41,971 bases of DNA, taken from contig JAIECF010000256.1 in the NCBI GenBank assembly GCA_029068655.1, forward strand, positions 15,604 to 57,574, written 5' to 3'. The position numbers were made by a program, and so were the translations under genes. The notes under the pieces are model-generated. The model made no database searches. It saw only the letters and a program-made list of their open reading frames with translations, and was not told where the DNA came from. The first letter of the stretch is position 1, and each line of letters opens with the position of its first letter. Below, in pieces: positions 9,353-17,670 of this stretch. The stretch is from Muribaculaceae bacterium. GTDB lineage: Bacteria; Bacteroidota; Bacteroidia; Bacteroidales; Muribaculaceae.

Positions 9353-9383
9353 ATGCCCGGGTGGATCCAATCCACCCGGGCAT
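9353..9383 (-). other. Perfect 14-bp hairpin between uxaB and uxaA
   Basis: Arms 9353-9366 and 9370-9383 are perfectly complementary (14 bp, GC-rich centre CCCGGGTGG) with a 3-nt loop. It lies between the uxaB stop and the uxaA start. In the minus direction it is not followed by a T run, so it is unlikely to be a full intrinsic terminator. By inference it may protect or process the mRNA or tune uxaB against downstream genes. Confidence 0.7.
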
Positions 9384-9398
9384 GGAAATATGTTAAGG

Positions 9399-10880
9399 TC
9401 AAAGAATGCTTTCTACTGTAGCGAGCATACCTTTCTCCTGAATGCTGTCGAGGTATTCTACTACCAGATCGGTAAGCCCCGGGATCTCATTTAGATTGCC
9501 ATGCTCCTTCCAGATGAGATCGTCAGCAGCGAGCACACCTTCGGCTACCTTACGGGTATCGCCTGTAGCCCATAGTTCGGTAAGAAGATCCATGATCTTC
9601 TGATCGTCTTTGGGCTGAATAGGTGATCCATCGGCACGTTTCCCACCCTTGTAGTAGGTGATGATGGCAGCCAGTCCGAGTACGAGTCCTTTGGGAAGTT
9701 CACCCTTGCGCTGGAGATATGTCTTCACGCCGGGAAGATCGCGGGTCTGGTATTTCGGGAAAGAATTAAGCATAATGGATGTCACCTGATGGTCGACAAA
9801 AGGATTGTTGAAGCGTTCGAGTACGCTTTCGCCATAAGCGGTCAGTTCATCCATAGGCAGGTTGAGTGTCTGCATGAGTTCGTCAAACTGTACCTTATGT
9901 ATGTATTTACCGATGACGGGATGATTGCAGGCATCACGGACGATATCAACTCCACTCAGATAGCTGACGGGTGAAAGAACTGTGTGAGGACCATTGAGAA
10001 GTGTCACCTTTCTCTCGTGGTAGGGAGCTTCAGAATCAGTGATGATGACGTTCAAACCTGCTTTTTCTGCAGGAAACTCAGCCTTAAGCTCTTCGATGCT
10101 CATGTTTTCCGGACGTTCAATCACCCAAACGTGGAATGCTTCGCCCTGTACCACTACGTTGTCCTTGTATCCGAGTTTCTCCTGGATATTGGCTATCTCC
10201 TTACGTGGGAATCCCGGGACGATACGGTCTACGAGAGTAGCGCAGACATAGTTGTACTTGTTAAACCATTCCTTGAAGCCTTCATAGTCATCGCCAAGCT
10301 GCTCTTTCCAGAGGTCGATATAATCGTTGACGAATTTTTTGAGGTGATGGCCGTTTTCGAAGATAAGCTCGCAGGGCATGATGATAAGGCCCTTCTTAGG
10401 ATCGCCGTTGAAAGCTTTGTAACGGGTATAAAGGATTTGGGTCAGTTTTGCGGGGTAGGATGCTGGGGGTGCATCGTTGAGCTTGCACTCGGGGTCGAAT
10501 GCTATACCTGCTTCCGTAGTGTTGGAGATCACGAATCTGATTTCCGGCTGCACTGCGAGTCCGAGAATGGCGTCGTGCTGTCCCCATGGATTGAGACCGC
10601 GGCTTATTACATCTATCCTTTTGAAGGAGTTGACGATCTCGCCGTTCAGACGACCCTGAAGGTTGACATTGTACATATAGTCCTGAGCGGAGAGAAGCTT
10701 CAAAGCGAAGTCGTCGGGGGTGCCCTGAAGCACTACGACAGAAGCGTTGAAGTCACTGGCTTCGTTCATGTTCTTTACGATCCAGTCTACAAATGCACGA
10801 AGGAAGTTGCCTTCGCCAAACTGAATTATTCTCTCTGGTGCCGTCGCCTTAGGTGCGGTCTGTTTGTTAAGAACTTTCAT
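9399..10880 (-). CDS. uxaB: Tagaturonate reductase (altronate oxidoreductase)
   Basis: A 493-residue NADH-dependent member of the mannitol dehydrogenase/UxaB family. It reduces D-tagaturonate to D-altronate in the cytoplasm. The N-terminal Rossmann segment IIQFGEGNFLRAF (about residues 18-30) and the following WIVKN stretch are characteristic of UxaB. It is the first gene of the six-gene operon, 44 nt downstream of the promoter at 10924-10955. The sister activity fructuronate reductase (UxuB) belongs to the same superfamily, but the N-terminal pattern and the adjacent uxaA and uxaC genes favour UxaB. Confidence 0.95.
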   Translation of the reverse strand: MKVLNKQTAPKATAPERIIQFGEGNFLRAFVDWIVKNMNEASDFNASVVVLQGTPDDFALKLLSAQDYMYNVNLQGRLNGEIVNSFKRIDVISRGLNPWGQHDAILGLAVQPEIRFVISNTTEAGIAFDPECKLNDAPPASYPAKLTQILYTRYKAFNGDPKKGLIIMPCELIFENGHHLKKFVNDYIDLWKEQLGDDYEGFKEWFNKYNYVCATLVDRIVPGFPRKEIANIQEKLGYKDNVVVQGEAFHVWVIERPENMSIEELKAEFPAEKAGLNVIITDSEAPYHERKVTLLNGPHTVLSPVSYLSGVDIVRDACNHPVIGKYIHKVQFDELMQTLNLPMDELTAYGESVLERFNNPFVDHQVTSIMLNSFPKYQTRDLPGVKTYLQRKGELPKGLVLGLAAIITYYKGGKRADGSPIQPKDDQKIMDLLTELWATGDTRKVAEGVLAADDLIWKEHGNLNEIPGLTDLVVEYLDSIQEKGMLATVESIL

Positions 10881-10923
10881 GTGTTTAGATTGATTCTTAG
10901 ATAGGTTGTTTCTTTCTGAAATG

Positions 10924-10955
10924 CAAAACTAACAAAAAATCCTCTCATATGCAAA
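10924..10955 (-). promoter_or_regulatory. Promoter of the uxa/pectin operon
   Basis: On the minus strand TTTG (10955-10952) is separated by exactly 20 nt from TAGTTTTG (10931-10924). This fits the Bacteroidota primary-sigma consensus (TTTG, 19-21 nt, TAnnTTTG). It implies a 5' leader of about 37 nt before uxaB. Confidence 0.85.
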
Positions 10956-11008
10956 TAAATGTCACATAATTTGACGTCTCGGATGCATTGAGAGGATGAT
11001 TTGGTAGA

Positions 11009-12055
11009 TCAGATGGAGAAGGAGAGAAGCACTCTCTGATAGAAGTTGAAGTGGGAGGGGGCGAGGTTGAAATCGAGAGATGCCTTAAGAGTCATGAATT
11101 TTCTCTTCAGAAAGACTATTCCCACAGATGTCCGGTTGTAGAGCGATGCCGCATAATATGGTTCTCCTTGGTCAAGTATATAATTGTATCGGGTATAGAT
11201 CGGATAGAGCTTTCCTCCGGTGTAGAAAGTGTTTTTAAGTTCGATAAATCTCCAGGAAGCATCTAAATCGATCCATATGCCGACAGGTGATTTCCAGTCT
11301 CCTTCTCCTCTGTCACGAGTGAAATCCCCCAATGCCCCTATTCTAAGAGCGCAGGAGTCAAGCGGCAGTCCGGGTATACTTTTTTCGAAATTTACACCTA
11401 CATAGGGATTGTAGAGTAGATTATCTATCACGTATTGGTTAGGATTGCCGGATTTGTCAAGCGCCAGATGGTTTAACATGGCCAGGCCGCCCCAAAGGAA
11501 TTTTCCATTGGCATGATAGCGTTCGCCGCTCGCTATTATATTAAATGCTTCTCGTTGTGTTTCGGTCTGCATGCCGCGCCAATCAAGGAAGGCCTGGATA
11601 TAGCCTCTGTCATTTCGGTAAGCTATCATGGCTCCCCGTATGTTGCGTTGAGCGTATTTTACTGAGTCATTCCATATATAGTTTGGCATTTCGGCGTAGA
11701 GCTGGTCACGCCCGAACATTCCCATTGCAAATCGGAGTCCTTTATCCTGATATCTGTAGTAGACTGTAGGTGAGATCCTATGACCCTCCCATTCGCATCC
11801 TATAGGTTGTGTCCATACTGCTCCTGCAGCAATCCTGTGGCGGCCGTCGAGAAGGCTTAACCCTATTTCAGGAGCAAGCTGAGTCTGAAAGAATGTCTTT
11901 GCGGAAGCGTGTTGCGTATCTCCCTCCCGGTTGTCAAACACTGCGTCGAGATCCACACTCCAATAAAGATCCGGCCTTTGCGCATAAAGGCCGGATAAAG
12001 TCGACAGTGCGATAACCGCAACTGTAAAAAGATGTCTAATTTTCATACTCATCAT
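11009..12055 (-). CDS. Putative outer-membrane beta-barrel protein
   Basis: A 348-residue protein with a signal peptide (about residues 1-25) and no family that I recognise with certainty. The mature part alternates polar and aromatic/hydrophobic residues in short strands, with many Tyr, Trp and Asn-Asp turns, and ends in a strand closing with LLSFSI. This is typical of outer-membrane barrels. Its start codon overlaps the stop of the PAP2 phosphatase gene (ATGA, 12052-12055), so the two are translationally coupled and probably act together at the envelope. Three Met codons lie within the first four positions, so the exact start is uncertain by up to 9 nt. A specific function cannot be assigned. 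Confidence 0.7.
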   Translation of the reverse strand: MMSMKIRHLFTVAVIALSTLSGLYAQRPDLYWSVDLDAVFDNREGDTQHASAKTFFQTQLAPEIGLSLLDGRHRIAAGAVWTQPIGCEWEGHRISPTVYYRYQDKGLRFAMGMFGRDQLYAEMPNYIWNDSVKYAQRNIRGAMIAYRNDRGYIQAFLDWRGMQTETQREAFNIIASGERYHANGKFLWGGLAMLNHLALDKSGNPNQYVIDNLLYNPYVGVNFEKSIPGLPLDSCALRIGALGDFTRDRGEGDWKSPVGIWIDLDASWRFIELKNTFYTGGKLYPIYTRYNYILDQGEPYYAASLYNRTSVGIVFLKRKFMTLKASLDFNLAPSHFNFYQRVLLSFSI

Positions 12056-12654
12056 AAGATGTCAGGGCGACGAATGGCCATATACATTCTTGGGATAGCT
12101 GTGTAGATACGACTCACCAGCACGAGTGAGAGATAGCCGAAGACACTTCCGAACGCTGCTCCGCAAAGAATGTCGGTAGGATAGTGCACTCCGCAGTAAA
12201 GTCTTGAAATACTTACTACTATCGCCCATATGAAAATCATAGTAGTGAATTTCCTCGATCTCATCACACAGGATAGAAGTGTGGCGAGTGCGAATGTATT
12301 CGCGGCATGGCACGACGGCCAGCTGTAGCCTCCCGGTTGAATCCCTTTGACAAGAGTAATAGCTCCGAAGATAGGGTTTTCCGGATTGCATGGACGCAAT
12401 CTGCCGATATAGGGGCGGATCACGCTCGCACAGATCTGGTCGGTCATGACGATAGCGATCACTACGGCTAAGAGTGTAAGTGCGGCGTATTTAGGGCCGA
12501 GTTTCCTGAACAGCATATCGATCAGTACAAGATAGAAGGGTATCCATATCCATTTCCCCGTTATCAGGGACATCGCCTCGTTCATAAACGCTGTGTGGTT
12601 TCCATTGAAGAATAGTAGTATCTGCTCGTCAAGCGAAGTCAACGTTTCAATCAT
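12052..12654 (-). CDS. PAP2-family membrane phosphatase
   Basis: A 200-residue inner-membrane protein with about six hydrophobic segments and the three PAP2 phosphatase motifs. Motif one is R-x6-RP in PYIGRLRP (the usual Lys is Arg). Motif two is PSCH in place of PSGH. Motif three is SRLYCGVHYPTD, a perfect SR-x5-H-x3-D. The family removes phosphate from lipids such as undecaprenyl pyrophosphate, phosphatidylglycerol phosphate or lipid A. In Bacteroidota, similar proteins of this size act as lipid A phosphatases (LpxE/LpxF type) or undecaprenyl-PP phosphatases, and the sequence alone does not decide. It has its own promoter at 12712-12742 and overlaps the downstream barrel gene by 4 nt. Confidence 0.88.
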   Translation of the reverse strand: MIETLTSLDEQILLFFNGNHTAFMNEAMSLITGKWIWIPFYLVLIDMLFRKLGPKYAALTLLAVVIAIVMTDQICASVIRPYIGRLRPCNPENPIFGAITLVKGIQPGGYSWPSCHAANTFALATLLSCVMRSRKFTTMIFIWAIVVSISRLYCGVHYPTDILCGAAFGSVFGYLSLVLVSRIYTAIPRMYMAIRRPDIL

Positions 12655-12711
12655 ATCAGTAGTTAGTCCTTAAAAAATTAGTCGGTTTGTATGTTGATGT
12701 TTTCTTTCTCG

Positions 12712-12742
12712 CAAAAATAATCCATTTTTTCGGAATTTCAAA
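12712..12742 (-). promoter_or_regulatory. Promoter of the PAP2/barrel pair
   Basis: On the minus strand TTTG (12742-12739), a 19-nt spacer and TATTTTTG (12719-12712) fit the Bacteroidota consensus. The leader to the PAP2 start would be about 50 nt. Confidence 0.75.
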
Positions 12743-12796
12743 AGGTTCGCCGTGTTTTTTATCTTTTTTAAGTAAGATTTCACTTTCAGATACAAA

Positions 12797-12828
12797 ATCG
12801 GGTCCGATTATATAGAATCAGACCCGAT
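12797..12828 (-). terminator. Terminator after the PurF-like gene
   Basis: Thirteen-nt arms (12797-12809 and 12816-12828) pair at 12 positions plus a G-U or A-C mispair depending on strand, with a 6-nt loop. In the minus direction the stem runs into TTTTG. It lies 22 nt beyond the stop codon of the PurF-like gene and upstream of the PAP2 promoter. Confidence 0.75.
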
Positions 12829-12850
12829 CGAAGTTTTAAGTTTTATGTTT

Positions 12851-14263
12851 TCAGAAATGAGATGTGCCGTCGAAGCAATGCGTGCAGACTTGGTCTTTAG
12901 GGAGGCCTATGGCATCGATGAGATTTTCAAGAGTGTTGAATTTAAGAGAGGTAAGACCATAACGTTCACGCATTTTCTCAACCATTTTACAGTAGCGGCA
13001 ACTGCCAGTCTTTGCGTATTCATCCAGATGTGCGTTAGGATCGCCTTCAAGTTCCTCGATTATGCGTCTGGTCAGTAGTTCCATCTCTGATTTCGACGAT
13101 GTGAAGTTGAGGTAGCGGCATCCGTAGATCAGCGGAGGACAAGCAATACGCATATGTACTTCCTTGGCTCCACAATCGAAAAGCACCTTGACATTGTCGT
13201 TGAGCTGTGTTCCGCGCACTATGGAGTCGTCGCAGAAGAGGGCGCGTTTTCCCTTAAGCATGGCTTCGTTGGGCACGAGTTTCATCTTTGCGATGAAAGA
13301 GCGCATCGACTGGTCGGAAGGCGTGAAGCTACGGGGCCATGTCGGGGTGTACTTAGATATACAGCGCTGATAGGGGGTGCCGTGTCCGGCGGCATAACCG
13401 AGAGCCATACCTACTCCGGAGTCAGGAATACCTGCCACGCAGTCCACTTCAGTTTCAGAATCCTGTTGGCCAAGAGCATATCCTGATTTGAAACGTACTT
13501 CCTCTACATTGCGGTTTTCATAAGTTGAGGTAGGAAATCCGTAGTATACCCACATGAAGGCACATATCTGCATTTCCTTGTTGGGCTGGCGGAGCTGTCG
13601 GATTCCGTCCGGCTTCAGCTCTACAATCTCTCCGGGACCTACGTCGCGTAGAAGTTTATAGTCAAGGTTGGGGAAGGAGGTGGATTCGCTGCTCACGGCA
13701 TATCCGTCTTCTTTCTCGCCTATCACGATCGAAGTGCGTCCGAGTTTATCTCGCCCCACTATAACGGAGTCTTCGGTCAGAATTAGCATCGAGCATGAAC
13801 CTTTCACTTTGTTGTAGACATTCTCGATACCTTCTACGAAAGTCTTGCCCTGATTGATTAGCAAAGCTATCAATTCCGTAGGATTGGTGACTCCCGAACT
13901 GAGTTCTGCGAAATGAGCTCCGCTTTCAAGAAGCTCCTTCTCAAGCTCGTCCATGTTGTCTATCTTAGCTACGGTAACTATGGCGTAGCGACCAAGATGT
14001 GAGTTGATGGTGATTGGTTGCGGGTCAGTATCGCTTATGACTCCGATGCCCATGTTGCCTTTGTATTTGTGCAACTCCGATTCAAATTTAGTGCGGAAAT
14101 ACGAGCTCTCGAGCGAGTGGATCGATCTGCAGAACCGTTTCTCTTCCGGATCGTAGGTCACCATGCCGCCGCGGCGTGTGCCGAGATGTGAGTTGTAATC
14201 GACACCGTAGAAGATGTCGTTAACACACTTGCGTTTTAAGGCTGCGCCAAAAAAACCTCCCAT
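12851..14263 (-). CDS. PurF-like amidophosphoribosyltransferase homologue lacking glutaminase residues
   Basis: A 470-residue protein with the overall layout of glutamine PRPP amidotransferase: an N-terminal Ntn glutaminase-like domain (1-~230) and a C-terminal type I phosphoribosyltransferase domain. The PRPP loop is intact (CDDSIVRGT, 344-352). Cysteines at 234, 382, 460 and 463 sit where Bacillus-type PurF binds its 4Fe-4S cluster. The glutaminase site is degraded. The chain starts MGGFFG where active PurF has Cys as the mature first residue. The GHxRYST loop reads GIGVISDTD, so the glutamine-binding Arg is gone, and the NGN loop reads AKIDNMD. An extra CxxC lies at 422-425. It could use ammonia, partner with another glutaminase, or be regulatory. 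It is bounded by a terminator and is likely monocistronic. Confidence 0.85.
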   Translation of the reverse strand: MGGFFGAALKRKCVNDIFYGVDYNSHLGTRRGGMVTYDPEEKRFCRSIHSLESSYFRTKFESELHKYKGNMGIGVISDTDPQPITINSHLGRYAIVTVAKIDNMDELEKELLESGAHFAELSSGVTNPTELIALLINQGKTFVEGIENVYNKVKGSCSMLILTEDSVIVGRDKLGRTSIVIGEKEDGYAVSSESTSFPNLDYKLLRDVGPGEIVELKPDGIRQLRQPNKEMQICAFMWVYYGFPTSTYENRNVEEVRFKSGYALGQQDSETEVDCVAGIPDSGVGMALGYAAGHGTPYQRCISKYTPTWPRSFTPSDQSMRSFIAKMKLVPNEAMLKGKRALFCDDSIVRGTQLNDNVKVLFDCGAKEVHMRIACPPLIYGCRYLNFTSSKSEMELLTRRIIEELEGDPNAHLDEYAKTGSCRYCKMVEKMRERYGLTSLKFNTLENLIDAIGLPKDQVCTHCFDGTSHF

Positions 14264-14346
14264 AAGATTGTAAAGTTTAGCTTATTACCTGTATTTAGCT
14301 TATTCCATCCAAGAGAGCGACAACTCTCAGTTCTGGAATTACGATG

Positions 14347-14354
14347 CAAAATTA
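14347..14354 (-). promoter_or_regulatory. -7 promoter element for the PurF-like gene
   Basis: On the minus strand the sequence reads TAATTTTG, a match to TAnnTTTG, 84 nt before the start codon. No TTTG lies at the right spacing upstream, so the -33 half is missing or degenerate. Confidence 0.45.
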
Positions 14355-14424
14355 ATAAAAAGTCGGGAAAAATCTGATGTTGCAGGCAAAAATTTTTTAG
14401 AAATTCTGGCGCTTATCAAGTCAC

Positions 14425-14489
14425 GGGGTCTGCTTCCGTTCTGTAAGTCTATACCATACGGGAAGTTGATCTATTCTTTCCAAGACCCC
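14425..14489. other. Possible structured RNA element
   Basis: GGGGTCT (14425-14431) pairs perfectly with AGACCCC (14483-14489). Nested inside, CTTCCGT (14433-14439) pairs with ACGGGAAG (14458-14465) with one bulged G. The 65-nt element sits between the small lipoprotein gene (its 3' side) and the PurF-like gene. It could be a 3' UTR structure or a short RNA, but no known family was recognised. Confidence 0.35.
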
Positions 14490-14515
14490 ATTCGATCCTT
14501 TAATAGAAACTATGC

Positions 14516-15025
14516 TTACAGCTTGCCGTTTATGTCGAACTGAATCCTAATTATTACGGCGCCTCCTGTTCTCTTGTATGTACGCCCTTTATATTCGACT
14601 TCTTCAAGAACCATCGAACCGCCGGGAGCTGCCGGTGGGCGATTTGCCGTGTACTTAAGCATGCATCTCAGCGATGCCTTCTGTTTGCCAAATTTGACCG
14701 TAATCTTAGACATCCCTGTAGCTTCTCGTCTGTCTGACGACCATTTCATATCCTTTTGGTCAGGCAGGTCTGCCTCAAAACAGAGACGGTTATTCTGTAC
14801 AGTATGGCTGATGAAGGAGTGGGAGTTCTCGCCCTCTATTTTTATTTTATCGGTGAATGTCTTATCGGCAAGAAGATTTTCTCCGGTGGCATTGACACAC
14901 TCAATCTCAATATTGCATGATTTTGAGTTGGTCGGAAGAGGAACGTGTTCATTACTGTCGCAAGCTGACAGAATAAAGCCAAGCGCTATGGAAAGTACTG
15001 TGGCTAACAACTGCAATCTTTTCAT
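14516..15025 (-). CDS. Small hypothetical lipoprotein
   Basis: A 169-residue protein with a lipoprotein signal peptide: Lys/Arg n-region, hydrophobic core and lipobox LSAC with Cys22. The mature domain is rich in beta-strand-like segments. It has two further Cys pairs (near residues 37/43 and 83/119) and a Pro-rich stretch (NRPPAAPGG). No family is recognised. It is probably anchored in the outer membrane or its inner leaflet. It is minus strand, divergent from the GH10 xylanase gene, with about 240 nt between them that contain small palindromes. Its product is not obviously linked to xylan use. Confidence 0.7.
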   Translation of the reverse strand: MKRLQLLATVLSIALGFILSACDSNEHVPLPTNSKSCNIEIECVNATGENLLADKTFTDKIKIEGENSHSFISHTVQNNRLCFEADLPDQKDMKWSSDRREATGMSKITVKFGKQKASLRCMLKYTANRPPAAPGGSMVLEEVEYKGRTYKRTGGAVIIRIQFDINGKL

Positions 15026-15262
15026 TTTACTGGTTATTTAATGTTGTTTAATAAAAACTTTAAATAGGTATGCATACACCACTATGACGCAACCTTGTCA
15101 TATAGGCCCTATGCAATCAATATGAAATTTTGTTAATTTATATTACCTATTGTAAATACCAGATCTCAATCATCAGAAATACATGGTACAGTGCAGTAGG
15201 GGTATGAGTGAGAGCGAACGAAATTTTTTCATAAAACGTGCCGTAAGTATCAAAAATATTTA
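15026..15262. other. Intergenic region with small palindromes
   Basis: This is the divergent intergenic region between the lipoprotein gene and the GH10 gene. It holds a perfect 10-nt palindrome GTATGCATAC (15068-15077), an ATGAC/GTCAT pair (15084-15088, 15097-15101) and an ATAGG-C-CCTAT repeat immediately after. These are candidate operator sites only. No gene or known RNA was seen. Confidence 0.35.
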
Positions 15263-15270
15263 TAACTTTG
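15263..15270 (+). promoter_or_regulatory. -7 promoter element for GH10 xylanase
   Basis: TAACTTTG matches TAnnTTTG and lies 30 nt before the ATG at 15301. No TTTG is present at the usual -33 distance, which suggests activator dependence. The element also argues against starting translation at the in-frame TTG at 15268. Confidence 0.6.
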
Positions 15271-15300
15271 CAGAAGCAAAAGATTATTAACATTTCCATC

Positions 15301-17655
15301 ATGAAAAAAACTGTATTGACTACATTTATCGGTCTTTCGGTTCTCATGGCGTCGGCTCAGGCTTTAAAGAATTATGAGCAGGGTAATCCTAACAATCCTG
15401 ACTATGATTATCTGAAGGATTTCGCCGCACTTAAGAACTATATAGACTATGATAGGTATCCTAATTTCAGACTGGGTATAGGCACCACAGTGGATCAGTA
15501 TCTGAATAATCCTATGGTAGCAGGGATGACCAACGACAATTTCACCGAGACTGTAGCAGGCAATGCCATGAAGATGTCAAGCTGTGTTAACAACAGTGGA
15601 GGTATGGACTTCTCAAGGGTTTCGAATTATGTCAACGCTGCTGAAAAAGCAGGTATCAATGTATATGGCCACACTCTTGCATGGCACTCACAGCAGCCCA
15701 ACGGCTGGCTCAGGGGTCTCATAAAAGACAAACCGGCTGTTCCGTTTGAGAATCCGGATACTATAGTCAATGTCACTGTAGGATCCAAGGATTTCCGCAC
15801 CCAGCAGAATGTCGGCTGGACCGCGGATAAATCGCAATATGGATTTTCCCTCAACTTCTCATCTTCAGACGGACTCAATATTCACACCACTAAAAGAGTG
15901 AATTCTTGGGAGGTACAATTGGTCGGTTACAGTGATATTCCTGTGGAGGCCGGCAAGACCTATACATTTACTTACGAGATAAAAGGTTCCGCTCCGGGGA
16001 AAATGCATTCTAAGCTTGGAGACTGGGGGAGCGGCAGCAACACTGACTTCCCTTTCTCGACAGAATGGGAGGAAGTCGAGGTGGCATATACAAGTCCGAT
16101 TAATAATCCCTTCATTCTCTTTCAGTGCGGAGACTTTGTTGGCGACATCTATATACGTAACATCAGGATTGAGGAAAAAGTGGGTGCAATGAAGATCGAC
16201 GAGAAGCGCCGCTATCTAAAGGTAGAGGCTTCTGCCAGAAAGTCGGAAGCCTGGGACAATCAGTTTTGGATCGTACCTTCCTCTTCTTACGTTTCAGGTC
16301 AAAGCTATGTATTTAAGGCCGATGTTCGTGCCGACAAGCCGGCCAAGGCATCCACACAGCTTCATAATGATCCAGGAAACTATGTAGACTGGAATGCTTT
16401 CGGCAACATTGACTTCACTACCGACTGGAAGAGTATAGAGATTTCAGGTAAATTCGCGCAGGGTGGAAAATCTATTGCTTTCAATCTCAGTGAACTTGCC
16501 GACGCCAATACATACTATTTCGACAATATAAGTCTGATTATAGGTGGTGTGGAGAAAATCATCAATGGCGATATAGAAGGCGATGAACTTTCATCATTTA
16601 AGATGAAGAAAAATGCCGGAGGCGTCGTTACTCCGCAGATAGACCGCAGCTATTTCTCGCTTAAGATCCCTCAGACCACTCCGCTGTCTAAAGAAGAGAA
16701 ACGTGAGATTCTTTGCGGTGCGATGGAGAAATGGATCAAGGGAATGATGAACGCGTGTGCCGGAAAAGTGAAGGCATGGGATGTAGTAAACGAGGCTATT
16801 TCAGGAGGGGGCAACGATGGCAGCGGAAACTATACGCTTCAGCATTCCGAAGGCTTTAACGGGGAAGCTACCTGGGACGTAGGAGGAGACGCATTCTATT
16901 GGCAAGACCATATGGGCGATCTCGAATATATCCGGAGTGCAGTAAAATATGCTCGACAGTATGGGCCGGAGGATATAAAGCTTTTTATCAACGATTATAA
17001 TCTCGAGAGCGACTGGGACGGCAACAAAAAACTGAAGTCGCTCATAAACTGGATCGATAAATGGGAGGCTGATGGTGAGACTTATATTGATGGAATAGGC
17101 ACTCAGATGCATATATCATATTATGAGAATAGCGGAACTCAGACCAGCAAGAAGAATGCTATTACCAATATGTTCAAGCTCATGGCGGCTTCAGGGAAAC
17201 TTGTCCGTGTTAGTGAATTCGACATGGGCTATGTAAATGCAAGCGGAAGGGATGTTCCAACCGGTGAGATGACAGAGCAGCAGCATAAGAACATGGCTGA
17301 CTATTATGAATGGATCATTAAGGAGTATCTTCGTCTAATTCCTGCCGAGCAGCAGTGGGGAATATGTTTCTGGTGCCCTACAGATGCTCCATCCAATAGT
17401 GGTTGGCGTGCGAATACACCTGTCGGCATATGGACAAACAATACCTTCTATCGTAAGCATGCCTATGCCGGTGTCGTAAGAGGGCTCGGAGGCGTAGAGT
17501 ATACAGCTGTCGATGAGATCACGACTGATGAGATTGATCCAACAGCTAATGCTATCTATAGCATTAATGGTTTCCGCTATCCTTCTGATACAAAGTTTAC
17601 AGATCTTCCTTCCGGATTATATGTTGTAGACGGCAAGGTAGTGAAGAAGAAATAG
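15301..17655 (+). CDS. Secreted GH10 endo-beta-1,4-xylanase with inserted CBMs
   Basis: A 784-residue xylanase with a signal peptide (about 1-20). The GH10 barrel begins at ~45-140 (FRLGIGTTVD, GHTLAWHSQQP) and is then interrupted by two consecutive beta-sandwich modules (~150-293 and ~294-415) that resemble CBM4/9-type xylan binders. It resumes at ~445-735. The acid/base is Glu498 in WDVVNEA and the nucleophile is Glu639 in VSEFDMG. The CBM-in-barrel layout is known from Bacteroides and Prevotella xylanases. A short C-terminal tail (~750-784) with YSINGFRY and GLYVVDGKVVKKK resembles tails on other secreted proteins of this group. The upstream in-frame TTG at 15268 was rejected because it sits in the promoter. 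It converges on the GH35 gene. Confidence 0.95.
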   Translation: MKKTVLTTFIGLSVLMASAQALKNYEQGNPNNPDYDYLKDFAALKNYIDYDRYPNFRLGIGTTVDQYLNNPMVAGMTNDNFTETVAGNAMKMSSCVNNSGGMDFSRVSNYVNAAEKAGINVYGHTLAWHSQQPNGWLRGLIKDKPAVPFENPDTIVNVTVGSKDFRTQQNVGWTADKSQYGFSLNFSSSDGLNIHTTKRVNSWEVQLVGYSDIPVEAGKTYTFTYEIKGSAPGKMHSKLGDWGSGSNTDFPFSTEWEEVEVAYTSPINNPFILFQCGDFVGDIYIRNIRIEEKVGAMKIDEKRRYLKVEASARKSEAWDNQFWIVPSSSYVSGQSYVFKADVRADKPAKASTQLHNDPGNYVDWNAFGNIDFTTDWKSIEISGKFAQGGKSIAFNLSELADANTYYFDNISLIIGGVEKIINGDIEGDELSSFKMKKNAGGVVTPQIDRSYFSLKIPQTTPLSKEEKREILCGAMEKWIKGMMNACAGKVKAWDVVNEAISGGGNDGSGNYTLQHSEGFNGEATWDVGGDAFYWQDHMGDLEYIRSAVKYARQYGPEDIKLFINDYNLESDWDGNKKLKSLINWIDKWEADGETYIDGIGTQMHISYYENSGTQTSKKNAITNMFKLMAASGKLVRVSEFDMGYVNASGRDVPTGEMTEQQHKNMADYYEWIIKEYLRLIPAEQQWGICFWCPTDAPSNSGWRANTPVGIWTNNTFYRKHAYAGVVRGLGGVEYTAVDEITTDEIDPTANAIYSINGFRYPSDTKFTDLPSGLYVVDGKVVKKK

Positions 17656-17670
17656 ATTACTGTATGACTA

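Noticed and set aside
9299..9370. 24-residue N-terminal extension of UxaA
   Set aside because: It begins inside the intercistronic hairpin and is absent from the family N-terminus.
9984..10904. 306-codon open frame on the plus strand opposite uxaB
   Set aside because: Antisense to a clear uxaB; its protein shows no recognisable motif and reflects codon usage of the real gene.
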